Source of the DNA: Symsagittifera roscoffensis
Taxonomy: Eukaryota > Xenacoelomorpha > Acoela > Convolutidae
Reading direction: 5' to 3'
DNA: 64,000 nucleotides
Assembly (NCBI RefSeq): GCF_963678635.1
Contig: NC_087066.1
Coordinates: forward strand, 58,112,312-58,176,311
The notes beneath the pieces are model-generated. The model made no database searches and was not told where the DNA came from. It saw only the letters and a program-made list of their open reading frames with translations. The translations under genes and the position numbers were made by a program. Below, in pieces: positions 54,137 to 64,000 of the stretch (within the stretch, counting starts at the first letter, position 1; every line of letters begins with the position of its first letter).

Positions 54137-55552
54137 TCAGCCTATACTTAAGTAATATTTCTTGTGTAGATGTACTTGTATGTTTGTATCAGAGAATATC
54201 ACGTGTACAAGCGCGTACAATTCCCGAGGATGCAGTCTTCCTCTGTTTGGATCGTACACTGGAAGCGAGAGCTCCTTCACGTCCATTTCTACAAGGAAGT
54301 CCCTCAGCCTCGTCAAAGACAAGACTAGGTTTTCTGGGTCCACGTGCTGCTTCTCCGTCGCCCTCGTTACCAAGAAGCATAAGTACTTTCCCGGTATCTG
54401 CGACACCGCCGGAGGTAAGGCTGCTACGCCCCCTATCCCTGGTCTTTGCTTCCAAAGGAATTCCACGTTTTTGTATTCTCTCTTAAAATCTGCCGCTAAC
54501 GCTGTCCTAAAACTCATGTCTGCGGTGATTGCTATCGCACATGTTCTGTTTGTGAGTATGAAATCACTGTCTGTTAGTATTATGTTACTAGAATATTCAT
54601 TCGGTAAATTAAAATATGACTCAACTACCCTGCCTATGCCAGGTTTCTTAGGTTCTTCGCCTGTTTCTGCTTCTAAGTCTCCTGTTTCTCTTGCTATTCT
54701 CAACTTTTTTATTATCAGGTTTTCAGTGTGGGTAAGTCCTACCCCCACTCCCCGGACAAAAACATCCATCGGCGTCCCCGTCGATTGCATACCGGATATC
54801 AAGTCAAGGTTAGAAGCTGGAATGAGAAGTTGTCCTTCCTGGGCAGCCCAGGAAGGATCATCTCGTTCGATCTTAATGTATTTCGCGCTTTCACGATCTA
54901 CGTCTTCAATCGTAACGCTGGTCTCTTTAGGGTCTGATGTCATTTCGTTCAGCCACTCTAAGACACGCAGGTTCGTCAGGTCTTGTTCATTTGACTGCTG
55001 TTGCTCATCGTCGAATTCTACCTCGGGTTTCGACCAGTCGTCAACCCACTCATCGTTGTGATCATCGACTATGTCAATGTCTTGTGACACGGTTATTTCC
55101 TCTAAACCCACTACTTCCTCCACTATTTTCTTTAGATCTATCCTATCCACTACAAAGTCGTCACCGTAAGGATTGTATTTCTTTCTTGGTCTCGTCTCGT
55201 CCTTCTGACGAGTCTGCATCGTGAACGGAAGATCTGGTTCGAAGTTCTTGGGAACCTCTGTCTGTTCGGGATCCTGCCAATCTTCCTCTGCGTAGGGTAA
55301 GGTTTCATCGTCCGCTTCGATCTGTTCGTTTGGATCCAGGTCCAATGGTGTATCCGTGCCTTCCTCTACGACTTCGTTTCCATCGTTCTTCTCCCTGGTG
55401 CCTTTTTCATTGACCTCACAAGCAGGGTCCATCATTAGATAATCCCCTTCTTCCATGTCTGCAGGTATACACCAGTCTTCTGTCGATGGATTGTGTGGCT
55501 TGATGTTCTCGTAGTGGGCGGCTCGGCCAGTACTCAGTCTATAAAAACGTCC
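54137..55552 (-). pseudogene. Gypsy Pol C-terminal extension with TARG1-like macrodomain
   Basis: In frame with integrase and separated from it only by TAG at 55553-55555. It begins with the integrase tail (GRFYRLSTGRAAHYENIKPH), followed by ~250 acidic, low-complexity residues. The last ~150 residues (54140-54590) fit a macrodomain, the fold that binds or removes ADP-ribose: AIAITADMSFRTALAADFKR (start of the ligand loop), GIGGVAALP, KYLCFLVTRATEK, PENLVLSLTRLRDFLVEM, ELSLPVYDPNRGRL, and a final IQVHLHKKY strand. Order and spacing match the TARG1/OARD1 branch. Ligand-loop glycines (GAG) and the Gly-rich second loop are changed, so ADP-ribose hydrolysis is uncertain. This frame has no internal stop. 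Confidence 0.65.
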
Positions 55553-56515
55553 CTACTGGTGCACCTCCGTAATCATGAAGGGTCCCCTCCACTTTTTTAG
55601 AAGCTTCTTTGTTCCTTTCGGTGGTATAACGTTCTGAAATACCCATACGTAGTCTCCCACCGAGTAGGTCTTTGCACCAGCTGCTTTCTTGTCGAATCTT
55701 TTCCTCTGCCTTGCCTGTGCTTGCTGAGTGTTTTGTCTACACAAATCGTTCAACTCCTGTTGGCGTCTGATCACATCCCTCACGTAGACCTGTGGAGATG
55801 TTTTCTTTCCCTCATACTCTGGTTAGAAGAATGTCAAAGGTAAAGACTTCTCGTGTCCCGTCAGCATCATGTGTGGACTGACTCCAGTGGTGGAGTGCTG
55901 CGTGCTATTATAAGCTCCCATTACCTGTGGAAGATATCTGTCCCAATCGGTCATGTACCTGGAACAATATACCCTCAGCATCGACACTAACGTCCTATTC
56001 TGTCTTTCCACTAGGCCATTCGTTTGAGGGTGGTATGTCGTGGAGTGAGCCTGAGCGACCTGTGAGCGTCTCATAAGCTCTTTCGTAAGCTCTCCTACGA
56101 AAGCTGTTCCATTATCCGATTGAAACGTCATCGGACAACCATGTCTTGCTATCCACGTATTGATCAGGTGGTCGCATGTCTCTTCCGCCGAGGCAGTTAT
56201 GCAGGGCACGGCCTCTGCATACTTCGTGAAGTGATCTATCATGACCAAGACTTGGTTATAACCGCTGTCTGTCATGCATATCTTCTGGTGATCTATCTGC
56301 ACCACCTCGTTGAATTCAGACGACTCAATCGATTGTAAAGGAAATCGTAATTTCCTTGGATCCTTGACCTGTTGGTATGACAGGCAGGCTGTTACCCATT
56401 TCTCACATGCCTTTTTCATTCCAGGCCACTCAAAGCGCTTCAGGATCATCTGATACACTTTGTCGATCCCTTGATGGCCCATCTGATCATGCGACCTGAA
56501 TAATAGTTCTGATCG
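55553..56515 (-). pseudogene. Gypsy integrase
   Basis: Integrase inserts element DNA into the genome. The zinc-binding N-domain reads SHDQMGHQGIDKV (His pair) and WVTACLSYQQ, where the second Cys of C-x2-C is Tyr. The catalytic core is intact: QIDHQKI (first Asp), FQSDNGTAF (second Asp), and HPQTNGLVERQNRT with the Glu 35 residues on. The C-domain has VGDYVWVFQN and KKWRGPFMITEVHQ, the GPY/F-type module. Lesions: the start is frameshifted by a 31-base local duplication near 56520-56560, TAA at 55823-55825, TAG at 55553-55555. Neighbours on both sides belong to the same polyprotein. Confidence 0.85.
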
Positions 56516-56517
56516 CG

Positions 56518-58450
56518 TTATATTTGTATAATTTGTATAACTATCGCGTTATATTTGTATAAGACCTTGTCTTCTTCTCTTCTGCAAGCCACGATCCCGT
56601 CCTTGTTCAGATATAATCTCCCCTCCTTCTGCATGAAGTATTGTCTCAGGATCCTATAGCTGTCTTCTTCTAGGTCACCTTTGTCAGGTGCACCGTTTTC
56701 TATCCACCTTTTTAGGTTGCTTGTCATGCGATCATTTCTCTGCGCCCTTAGAAGGTCCGAGAGTCTGTATCTCGCCTTCAAGTACGTCTTCATGACTCTC
56801 ATCTGACTATTCAGCTCGTTGGGCTGATGTGTGTCTTCTTCCATCTTAACGCACCAAATCTTCGCCAACGGTTGTGTTTCTTGCTGAAACGGCTGAAGAT
56901 CAGTCCTGACTGCCTCTTTCTGCGGCAACAGGCTTATCGAACGTTTCGATACCGCTATCGTTTCTAAGTCATCCGCTGCGTTGTCAAAGACTCTTTCGCT
57001 TGGTATTAGGTAGCTATCACTGTCAGGATCCTGGTACACCTCTCTGTCCAGGTCTCTTGCCCGACTTTCCACTAGTAGCGTGTGTATTGCCAGTTCTGAC
57101 AGTTCGGATCCCGAACTCGAGTTCCTGTCTGAATAGGTGTCCATTCCTGATTTTCGGGAAGCGTCATCCGTCGAAGAGGTTGTGCTAGAGACTGCACGCT
57201 CCTCCAGATCATGTCTGTGCTTTCTTCGCATCCACCTGAACTCCCTGGACAAAACCTTGTTCTCTGGGTCCTGTCTCTCATCAGGAATTTCCTCGTTTAT
57301 ATCAGACTCCCCGGACAAATTTCCTTGTCCCGGGTGTTGATCTTGTGATCGCTGGTTCTTCTCTTCATCCTTCTCCCCGGACAAATAGTCTTGCGGCAGA
57401 TTTTGTTCTACAACTTCACCCTCTTTATCCCGGTCTACAAAGGTGACGGTTTTCTTTCGCTTGCTGCTCCCCTGTTCTTTCTGTCCGTAAGAAGTACTTG
57501 TTAAAATCTCCTGGGGTATTGAGGATACTAGTTGCTGAACTATTGTCCTACAATCCCTTTCGTTCTCTTCGTGCTGTCGTCTGGACGGCATGATCTTCAC
57601 CTTCTCACTGACTGTTAGCGATGCCACTGCTGCTGTCCACTCGGGGTCATCTCTGGTCACTTCTCTTTCTAACAATCCACCCAGCATCCGCATTACTTGT
57701 GGTGTGACTTGCACCGTTTTATCCAATAATGAGAGGCTGTTTATATTCATGCGAGAGAGTTCTTGCTGGACCAGGTTCGAGCGCAGCAACAAATCCAAGG
57801 GGACCGGATCCTCCTTGGACAGGATCTTTATCTCGGCTGCTTTCTCTACAGGTAGCTCAGGGTGCCCTGGAATTGGATGTCCAGACTTATCCAACCATCT
57901 CGTCAACGGAAGCGCTTCATAAGTTTCTTTGTCCAGAAACGAGAATCCCTCCTTTATTTCCGCCTGATTGGCCTGCTTCTGCTCCAATCTTTCATAGAAC
58001 TCAGTTTTCTTGCTGAGGCTGTCAGCATTCTGGTGTTTATCACGCATCCTATGTTCGATTATCATATGGTAGCCATCCAATCTTACTATCCATCTACCAA
58101 TATAACTCTGATCCATCGAGTAGGTCTTCAACCAGGATAACGCTCTGTTGTCCACGCGTAACTTGAAGGGAGCGCTCCCCAAGCATGCACGGTACTTCTC
58201 CACGAAGGTGACTACTGCAAACATTTCTGCTTTTGGTGCGCCATATTTCATCTCTGTGTCACTCAAGACCTTGCTGCCGTATGCAATGGGACGGAGAACT
58301 GTTCTTCCGTTCCATTCTTGCTCTTGATGCAAGATTCCTGAGATGGCCACCACCGATGCGTCTGTGTCGAGAACATACATGCCCTTTTCTGTAGGCATGC
58401 CCAGCACTGGCGCTTCGCACAGTTCCCGCTTTATGTTCTCGAATGCAACC
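56518..58450 (-). pseudogene. Gypsy RNase H and long acidic linker
   Basis: RNase H degrades the RNA template during reverse transcription. Its acidic residues are visible in YVLDTDASVVAISG, PKAEMFAVV, LRVDNRALSWL and KHQNADSLSK, all within the first ~130 codons. What follows is unusual: about 450 codons of hydrophilic, mostly disordered sequence with LSGE-type repeats (DYLSGEKDEEKN, GNLSGESDINEE) before the integrase zinc finger, where most gypsy elements have under 100. It ends with YFMQKEGRLYLNKDGIVACR, the normal pre-integrase strand. The frame is changed relative to RT by a one-base insertion near 58470, next to a run of A. The 629-codon stretch 56518-58407 has no stop. Confidence 0.8.
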
Positions 58451-58456
58451 TGTGCC

Positions 58457-59266
58457 TCATCGTTCCATTCGAACTTTTTTCCCTTTGTTGCGCATCAGCT
58501 TCTGCATCGGGTACACTTTGTCCGCATATCCTTTAATGAATTCACGGTAATAATTGGCAAACCCCAGGAAGCTCATTAGCTGTGTGTCCGTCCTCGGAGC
58601 CTTCCATGTCAGCACAGCCTCTACTGCTTCCGGATCTGGCCTCACACCATGCCTGTCCACCATTCTTCCCAGGTACTTGATCGAATCCCTAAGGATTTCA
58701 CATTTCGATGGTTTGCATTTCAAGCCTGCTCTTTTCATACATCCGAAGACCTCATCGAGCCGATCAATGTGATCCTCCAGGGTCGGTGTCGCTGTGACTA
58801 CGTCATCCACGTAGCACATCAAGAGATTCCCGTACTTTTTGGTCACTCCTGTCAAAGCCTGAGCCATCAGCCTTTGAAAAGTTGCTGTTGCATTGCACAA
58901 GCCGAAGGGCATCCTCTTCCACTGGTACAACCCCAATTCGCACGCGAATCCGGTTTTCTCTCTGTCCTTCTTTCGCAGAGGGACCTGCCAGAAGGCAGAA
59001 CCTAAGTCCAATGTGATGAAGAACTTGGCATCACCAAGTTTAGATAGGCTCTCATCTATTCGCGGTATCGGGTACGCATCTTTTATCGTTACCGCGTTCA
59101 AGTAACGAAAGTCGCAACAAAATCTAAGCTGCCCCCCTTTCTTTTTCGCCATTACTACTCCGCAAGCCCATGGCGATTTCGAGGGTTCTATCATGTCGTA
59201 TTCAAGCAACATTTCTATTTCCGCTCGGCACGCTTCCGATTTATGTGGCGTCATTCGCCTTGCGCC
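58457..59266 (-). pseudogene. Gypsy reverse transcriptase
   Basis: Contains the full order of RT motifs: IEPSKSPWACGVVMAKKKGG, LRFCCDFRYLNAVT, FFITLDLGSAFWQVPL (catalytic Asp), TGFACELGLYQWKRMPFGL, CNATATFQRLM, and the active site LLMCYVDDVVT, then FGCMKRAGLKCKPSKCE and SIKYLGRMV. The frame is continuous with Gag-protease except for TAA at 59267-59269. It shifts out of frame at 58457 just as the RNase H connection begins. All three catalytic Asp residues are kept. Lys/Arg-rich PHKSEACRAEIE marks the usual RT entry. Confidence 0.9.
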
Positions 59267-59269
59267 TTA

Positions 59270-62200
59270 CCTATGGGGAACGGCGCCCTCTTCTAGTTCG
59301 ATCTCGTGTTCGACGAAATTACAGCAACCGATGTCCGCCTTATGTTTTGAAAATACATCGGCGTTCCGATTTAGGAGATCCTGCAATTTTTCAAAATCTC
59401 CCTCACCTATTTTCTCTTTTAAATGTTCTATTTCTGGCAAAACCGGTTTGTCAGAATCTAGTTCATATGACGAGGGGCGTTCCGGAAAATTCGAGCAGCT
59501 TGATAACCCGTCGTCCGTTTCGGATTTCATTGAAAACAATTTATGAATAGATTTTAATTCATTAATCCTCTTTAAAATTTTATCTTTATTGGCATGATAA
59601 GGACAGTCTTTCACACTATATTTCTTCAAGTTTTGTGTCTCCTCATAGTCGGTCCTCATCGGCAAAGCGTAGCCAAGCTTCTTTCCACGCTGGATTGAAA
59701 CCGTGGTGTCCAGTGTGTTCAACAACACACTGACACACAGTCCGTTTCGCGTTACCGAGAAACTCCGGCCTAAAATCACCGAACTCTGACTATTTGGATT
59801 CGGTACCAAGCAAACCTGTTTACTATCACTCAACGAACTCAAATTTCTCATTCTAAAAATTGCTACTACAGCTTGTCCTGGTTTTAATTTTACTTTTCTA
59901 TCTAAAAAAACTGGTACCTTATTTTCGTCTGTTATTATCCTATTAATTGGCCTCTTAACATACTTTCGGTCCGGGTTTCTAATCCGTATCAGACCGTTGT
60001 TCAAATCAATCATCACGTCAAAATTCCTGACAAAATCTCTGCCCAAAATGAATTGGTCGGCATCGTCCAGATTCTCTACCACCAGGAAGCTCATCCAAAG
60101 ATCTCGTCCTCCCATGTGAAGGACCGTTATCGGTGTTCTCCCGGCTACGTAGATGGCTCCTCGATTTGCGGCTGCCAGTCGGAGATTCGTAGGAATCAGA
60201 TCTTCCCGCGTGAAGCCCATTCTTTCCCAAGTTTTTATCGGCATCACACTCACTACCGCTCCTGTGTCCAGAAGCCCTGTGACTCCGATTTTTGTTCCGT
60301 TGGTGTCGAGCAGATGTGCTGTCACATCTGCTTCATATCCAATGTGTACTGCGTCTTGTTCCATCATGGCGTCATGGCCTATCCTGCGGACCTTGAGTTC
60401 CTCTTCTCCCAAATAGATCTGCCCTATTTGGCTATCATCTGTTGTTACATAAGTCCTGGTGTAGATACTGATCCCATCCACGTTCAGCATCACTTGATAC
60501 GGCCCATAGACTTCTAGGTAGCGTCCATGAAGTTTCTTCATGCGAGGGCCACCCGTCGTTAGTAGTGCCCTCACAGCCCTCGACTCGGTGCGTGGCTCCA
60601 TCTGCCTCAGATAGTCTGCATATGTGTCCAAATGCATCAAAGTGAACTCAGACGGTTCACTCAGATTTCTGATTACCTGATGCCCTGCCACCGAGATTAT
60701 CGACTGTATTTTACTTCCTTGCGGTGCCATACCGAACCTCTGACCAGAGATAACATTAAGTTTCATGCTCAAGCTGCTTGTTGCTTTTGCCTCTTCAACT
60801 TCCGTTGCTTCGAAGGCGTTCAGTTGCTCCTGTAATTTTTCATTCTCCAGCTCGAGTTTCACCTTTTGTTCAATCTCTTTCGTCACTAGTTCCTGTTGTA
60901 CTCTATTTATAGCATCCCTCGCAGCTGCCCTATAATCGATTTTGAAGTCATCGGCCGCAGTTGCTGGTTCCGGTTCACGTGCTTCCTCTATTACCGCTTG
61001 CATCTTCTTTGCCACCAGCTCTTGAGGTTTATCCTTTCTGCGTGCCTCCGCTTCACTCAAAAGTCGAGCCTTGCTGGCTTTCACTCCTGACAAAGCTTCT
61101 TCATGTCTTGGATGCTTGATGTCTGCCACTGCATCCCAGAATTGCGGAGAATCTGATTTAAAATGACCTTCCAAGTTGCAAAAGAAACATCTCGGGCCGA
61201 ATTTCGTTATTACTCCTCTCATGAAATCCTCATGATCCAACTCTGACGCATCTTCGTCCTCGAGGCTAAAGCCTATTGCTTTCATGCCTTGTTTGTAAGC
61301 TGGGCATGCTGACACATGATGGTCTGTTGAACTGCAATTAGCACAAGAACGTCTCTTGTCCATATCATCCCTCGGTTTGTACCAATTGCTCCCTTGGTTT
61401 GCTGGTCCGTTGTTAAAATTTCCATAATTGTTCTTGTAATATCCAGATCTCGAAGGAGGTTTCAACAAAAGATACTCTTTTGATTTGAGCCTCAACTCCT
61501 CCGGTGTTGGCGCATTAGTTGATAGTGGTGTGTAATGCGTTGCTAGCATTGTGCGAAGTTCATCATTTTTCACACCATCGATGAATTTTGAGGCTACGGC
61601 CAGGTTCATCCTTCGGTTTGACTCATCCGGTTGGCTGCGTCTTCTCAGCATTTCCAAATCATCGAGAAACTTGTCTATTGTTTCATCTTCTCGTTGCCTC
61701 CGTTTCTCGAAGCGCATCATCGCCTGGTGCCCCTGCACCCCTGATCCGAAACGGTTTAACAAGATTTCGAAGATTTTTTCAACAGTGTCACGTTGATATT
61801 GCTTCTTGGCCATGACACAGTTCAGGGCTGTCCCTTCCAAGTTGCTGGTGAGCGCACTGCATTCCTGTCTCTCCGACAAGTCCTCTTCCTCAAAATGCAA
61901 CTTCATTACCTCTATCCAGGTATCAATACAGCCATCAGATTCGTCTTTGTAGCATCTTGGTTTCTTAAAGACTCTTCTGGACTTCTCACTGCGTTCATTG
62001 GTTCTTGATAACCTTGTCAGGAATGTCTCCAAAGACCTGTTTAGGGGTTCAAATGCTGTGGCCATTGCCGTAGCATCCCTTGAGTGTCCTGCTTGAGTGT
62101 CCTCACACCTCGTCGAAGGCTCTGTATGAGGTGCATCCCTGCAATCCGAATCGCCGTGAGTGTTTCCCTCTTGACCTACACGACTCCTCCTCGGGCTTAC

Positions 62201-63103
62201 ATGCCCCCTGTTGTCGGAATCACTTCTCCCAGTCGCATGTGTGCCTTGCGTTGGTCGTTCGTTAGAGGTCTGTCTGTTCCCCGTTGAACTTGCTCTACTG
62301 TTCGGGCCCCATGCTGTATTACCCCTTGTGGCATAGCCTGATGAACTGCCCCTGCCTCTAGTGGATCCATACGTCTTCCTCCTTTGATGTTCATTGAAGT
62401 TCACCCTCGGTTCCCTGCTGGGACCTCCCGAGTTCGGCTCTCCTTCTTTTGGTCCACTCTTGCTGCTTAGTAGCCCGTCCAACCTATCCATGATAGCCTG
62501 AGTTCGCCTCTCCATCATCGCGTCTATCTTTGTGTCAAGAGTCCCATGAGACTGCTCTCGCTGAATTCTTAACTTCTCCATGTCGGCTCTTAAGCGTAAC
62601 TCCCTCTGTTCCGCCTCTCTTGTCATTCGCGACAAGTTCCTCGTCATATGTTCGTCCGTTCTTTCTTTCAAGCGTTTTTCGCTTCTGCCAACTTCTTGTC
62701 TGTTGCGGTTTATTTCTTCCCGCAGACTTTCTCTTTCAATGTGAACTGCTCTTTCTAGTTCACTCATCCTTATCGACATCTGTTCATTTTGTTCTCCTAA
62801 ACTGCCCACTATGTTCTTTAAGGCTTCCTCTAGTGCTGCCCCGTTATCCACGAGTGGCGTCACTAGTGGCGGTGTAACCCTGTCGGTCCCAGGTAACTTC
62901 GTGCTTGTCGAGATCCGGGCCTTGACTCTCTGCTTCAACGTCTTTTCATTATTTATTTCAGGGTCCATTAACGCGTTGCCGAGCCCTCTGGTTCTACTCT
63001 CTCCAGGTTGTGGCTCCGAACTTGTCCTAATCACGAAGTCCTTTGACTGGCCCGGTGTGTTTGCCTCCTTGCTTATCGTTGTCACTACACCAAATTTGTA
63101 CAT
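59270..63103 (-). pseudogene. Gypsy Gag (second part) and aspartic protease
   Basis: 1278 open codons. In order: a disordered start; a long coiled coil at ~95-220 (e.g. MSELERAVHIERESLREEI); an Arg/Gly/Ser-rich nucleic-acid-binding stretch; a retrotransposon Gag capsid region (~390-530, with DETIDKFLDDLEMLRRRSQ); zinc knuckle 1, CANCSSTDHHVSAC, near residue 587; knuckle 2, CFFCNLEGHFKSDS, near 640, whose last Cys is Ser; a second coiled coil (~720-790); and the protease active site GLLDTGAVVSVMP near 945 with the flap-side FILGRDFV after it. It ends at TAA 59267-59269, just before RT, in the same frame. It shares its frame with the upstream Gag part, separated by a UAG. Confidence 0.85.
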
Positions 63104-63136
63104 GGTTCCAGTCTCTCTTCCGACTTGTGCCTCACT

Positions 63137-63748
63137 CTACTGGATCGAACTATTGAGACTGACTTGAGATCCAAAGTCCCCTCGCTCTTCTTCATCTTCC
63201 TCATCCTCCTGGGACTCACCATCGTTTCCTGCTCCTCCTCCCATGCTGAATGGAAAGATGTTTCCAAAGGTGTTCTTCATTCTTTCTGAGAATGATGATG
63301 ACGTTGTTTGTTTCCCAGTTCCGCCTGCCATCATAGTGTTGTCTGTCGGAGATCTTTTAGTTGCCGTTACTTCAGTTGAGATGTCGGACAGTTCCGACAT
63401 CTCCTCTCGATCCAATGTCCCGGTGGAAGTGGCAAAATCATGGCCTTGTTCTACCGGGGTAGATTCACTCGCCAGCCTTCTGCCTCTCCCTTCCAGTCCA
63501 TTTACTTCCTGGTTGTCGTTCATGGTATGGTCCGTTTTGACCTCCACTTCTAACAGTTGTTTTCGCTCTTCTGAGGTCTTCTGACTTCTCGTTTCAACCA
63601 TTCTGCCTGAAACCGTCTCCCCTTTATCGGACCGGGATCGCTTGATCCAATCCACAAAAGGATCGGTCATCGTTTTTCTTTGCTTTTCAGGTATGAATTT
63701 CCTAGAGCTATTACCTCGTTTTGGTATCCTTGACTTGTCTAGACTCAT
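63137..63748 (-). CDS. Gypsy Gag first part, 203 codons
   Basis: ATG at 63748 (MSLDKSRIPKRGNSSRKF), stop TAG at 63137-63139. The product is basic at first, then acidic and disordered, ending with an Asp/Glu-rich tract (QEDEEDEEERGDFG). The frame after the stop is open and continuous with the 1278-codon Gag-protease frame: the next ATG is 33 bases on and in phase. So this is either a Gag start separated by a single nonsense mutation (CAG-TAG-AGT context), or a stop meant for readthrough or re-initiation. No similar protein recognised. Confidence 0.7.
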   Translation of the reverse strand: MSLDKSRIPKRGNSSRKFIPEKQRKTMTDPFVDWIKRSRSDKGETVSGRMVETRSQKTSEERKQLLEVEVKTDHTMNDNQEVNGLEGRGRRLASESTPVEQGHDFATSTGTLDREEMSELSDISTEVTATKRSPTDNTMMAGGTGKQTTSSSFSERMKNTFGNIFPFSMGGGAGNDGESQEDEEDEEERGDFGSQVSLNSSIQ

Positions 63749-64000
63749 TCTCTATTTGTCACTTTCTAATGCCTACTCTTGACTCAATTGCTAGAGACCT
63801 TATAGTTTTATTAACAATAATAATGACACAACACAATAAATTTCACAAGATTCTATTAAATAGTGACCAAGAATCCCTGTATGTTGTCAGAGTACAGTTT
63901 GTATAAAATTTATTCACACTAACCGATTATCGGTCCAAAGATTTTGAAATTAGCACAATATGATGTTATCAGTCAATTTAAAAGATAGTGTACTCACTAC
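63749..64000. other. Gypsy leader or 5' LTR part, unresolved
   Basis: AT-rich sequence upstream of gag (minus orientation) reaching the window end. It should hold the primer binding site and the inner end of the 5' LTR. I could not find an 18-base match to a tRNA 3' end, nor a match to the candidate 3' LTR area. Confidence 0.3.

Larger units (their letters stand above)
50632..63748 (-). mobile_element. Ty3/gypsy retrotransposon with macrodomain and extra 3' ORF (inactivated)
   Basis: A ~13 kb minus-strand coding block with higher G+C than the flanking DNA. Order: Gag N-part, UAG, Gag/zinc knuckle/protease, UAA, RT, frameshift, RNase H plus long linker, 31-base duplication, integrase, UAA, UAG, macrodomain extension, spacer, ORF3. 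Protease-RT-RNase H-integrase order defines Ty3/gypsy. Lesions are point events, so the copy is relatively young and its original protein can be followed throughout. Confidence 0.85.

Noticed and set aside
54162-55061. 299-codon plus-strand ORF opposite the Pol extension
   Set aside because: Ser-rich translation of the antisense strand of a well-supported coding region; no protein-like motifs.
58440-58490. Programmed frameshift at the A-run between RT and RNase H
   Set aside because: The change needed is +1 (or -2), which does not match a classical -1 slippery heptamer; a one-base insertion in the homopolymer is simpler.
63749-64000. 5' LTR of the gypsy element matching 49771-50630
   Set aside because: I compared the two regions by eye and found no shared block, so no LTR pair is claimed.

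Overview
The window reads as repeat-rich invertebrate animal DNA. It is AT-rich overall, has GT-AG spliceosomal introns, and carries metazoan-type transposons: Maverick/Polinton, Penelope-like, Ty1/copia, Ty3/gypsy and an endonuclease-bearing LINE. The phylum cannot be fixed from the sequence. No rRNA, tRNA, CRISPR array or prokaryotic operon was seen. One 200-base run of N (25523-25722) is an assembly gap.

Layout. 1-2562 is intergenic and starts with dispersed TAATCGATTA palindromes. 2563-6222 (+) holds the only probable host gene: three exons whose phases join exactly, product family not recognised. 7680-10715 is a 3 kb degenerate array built on a 14-base unit. 11755-14470 has three diverged copies of one ~450-base repeat, followed by a small hairpin element at 14634-14776. 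15263-25522 is a decayed Polinton: a protein-primed DNA polymerase B with two introns, an adenain-like protease and a double-jelly-roll capsid protein on the minus strand, all broken by stops and frameshifts. Two intact short ORFs lie between them on the plus strand, one with a PC4-like look. 26716-28150 is a second, different family-B polymerase relic. 29131-33912 is a recent tandem duplication. 36250-46000 is a nest of retroelements: a copia element sits inside one Penelope element, and a second Penelope element is split by a fragment of a LINE. 47228-49770 is that LINE on the minus strand.

50632-63748 (-) is the most notable part: a long Ty3/gypsy element, visibly more GC-rich than its surroundings. 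Its order is Gag part 1, a UAG stop, Gag part 2 with protease, reverse transcriptase, RNase H, an unusually long acidic linker, integrase, and a C-terminal extension that looks like a TARG1-type macrodomain (ADP-ribose binding fold). A further ~980-codon ORF of unknown kind follows in the position where env sits in errantiviruses, behind a strong predicted splice acceptor. The copy is dead (at least eight lesions), but an intact relative would be an LTR element with a macrodomain and an unknown third gene.

Most coding capacity here belongs to transposons in decay. Apart from the 2.6-6.2 kb gene, the only uninterrupted ORFs that look real are the two at 22437-23553.
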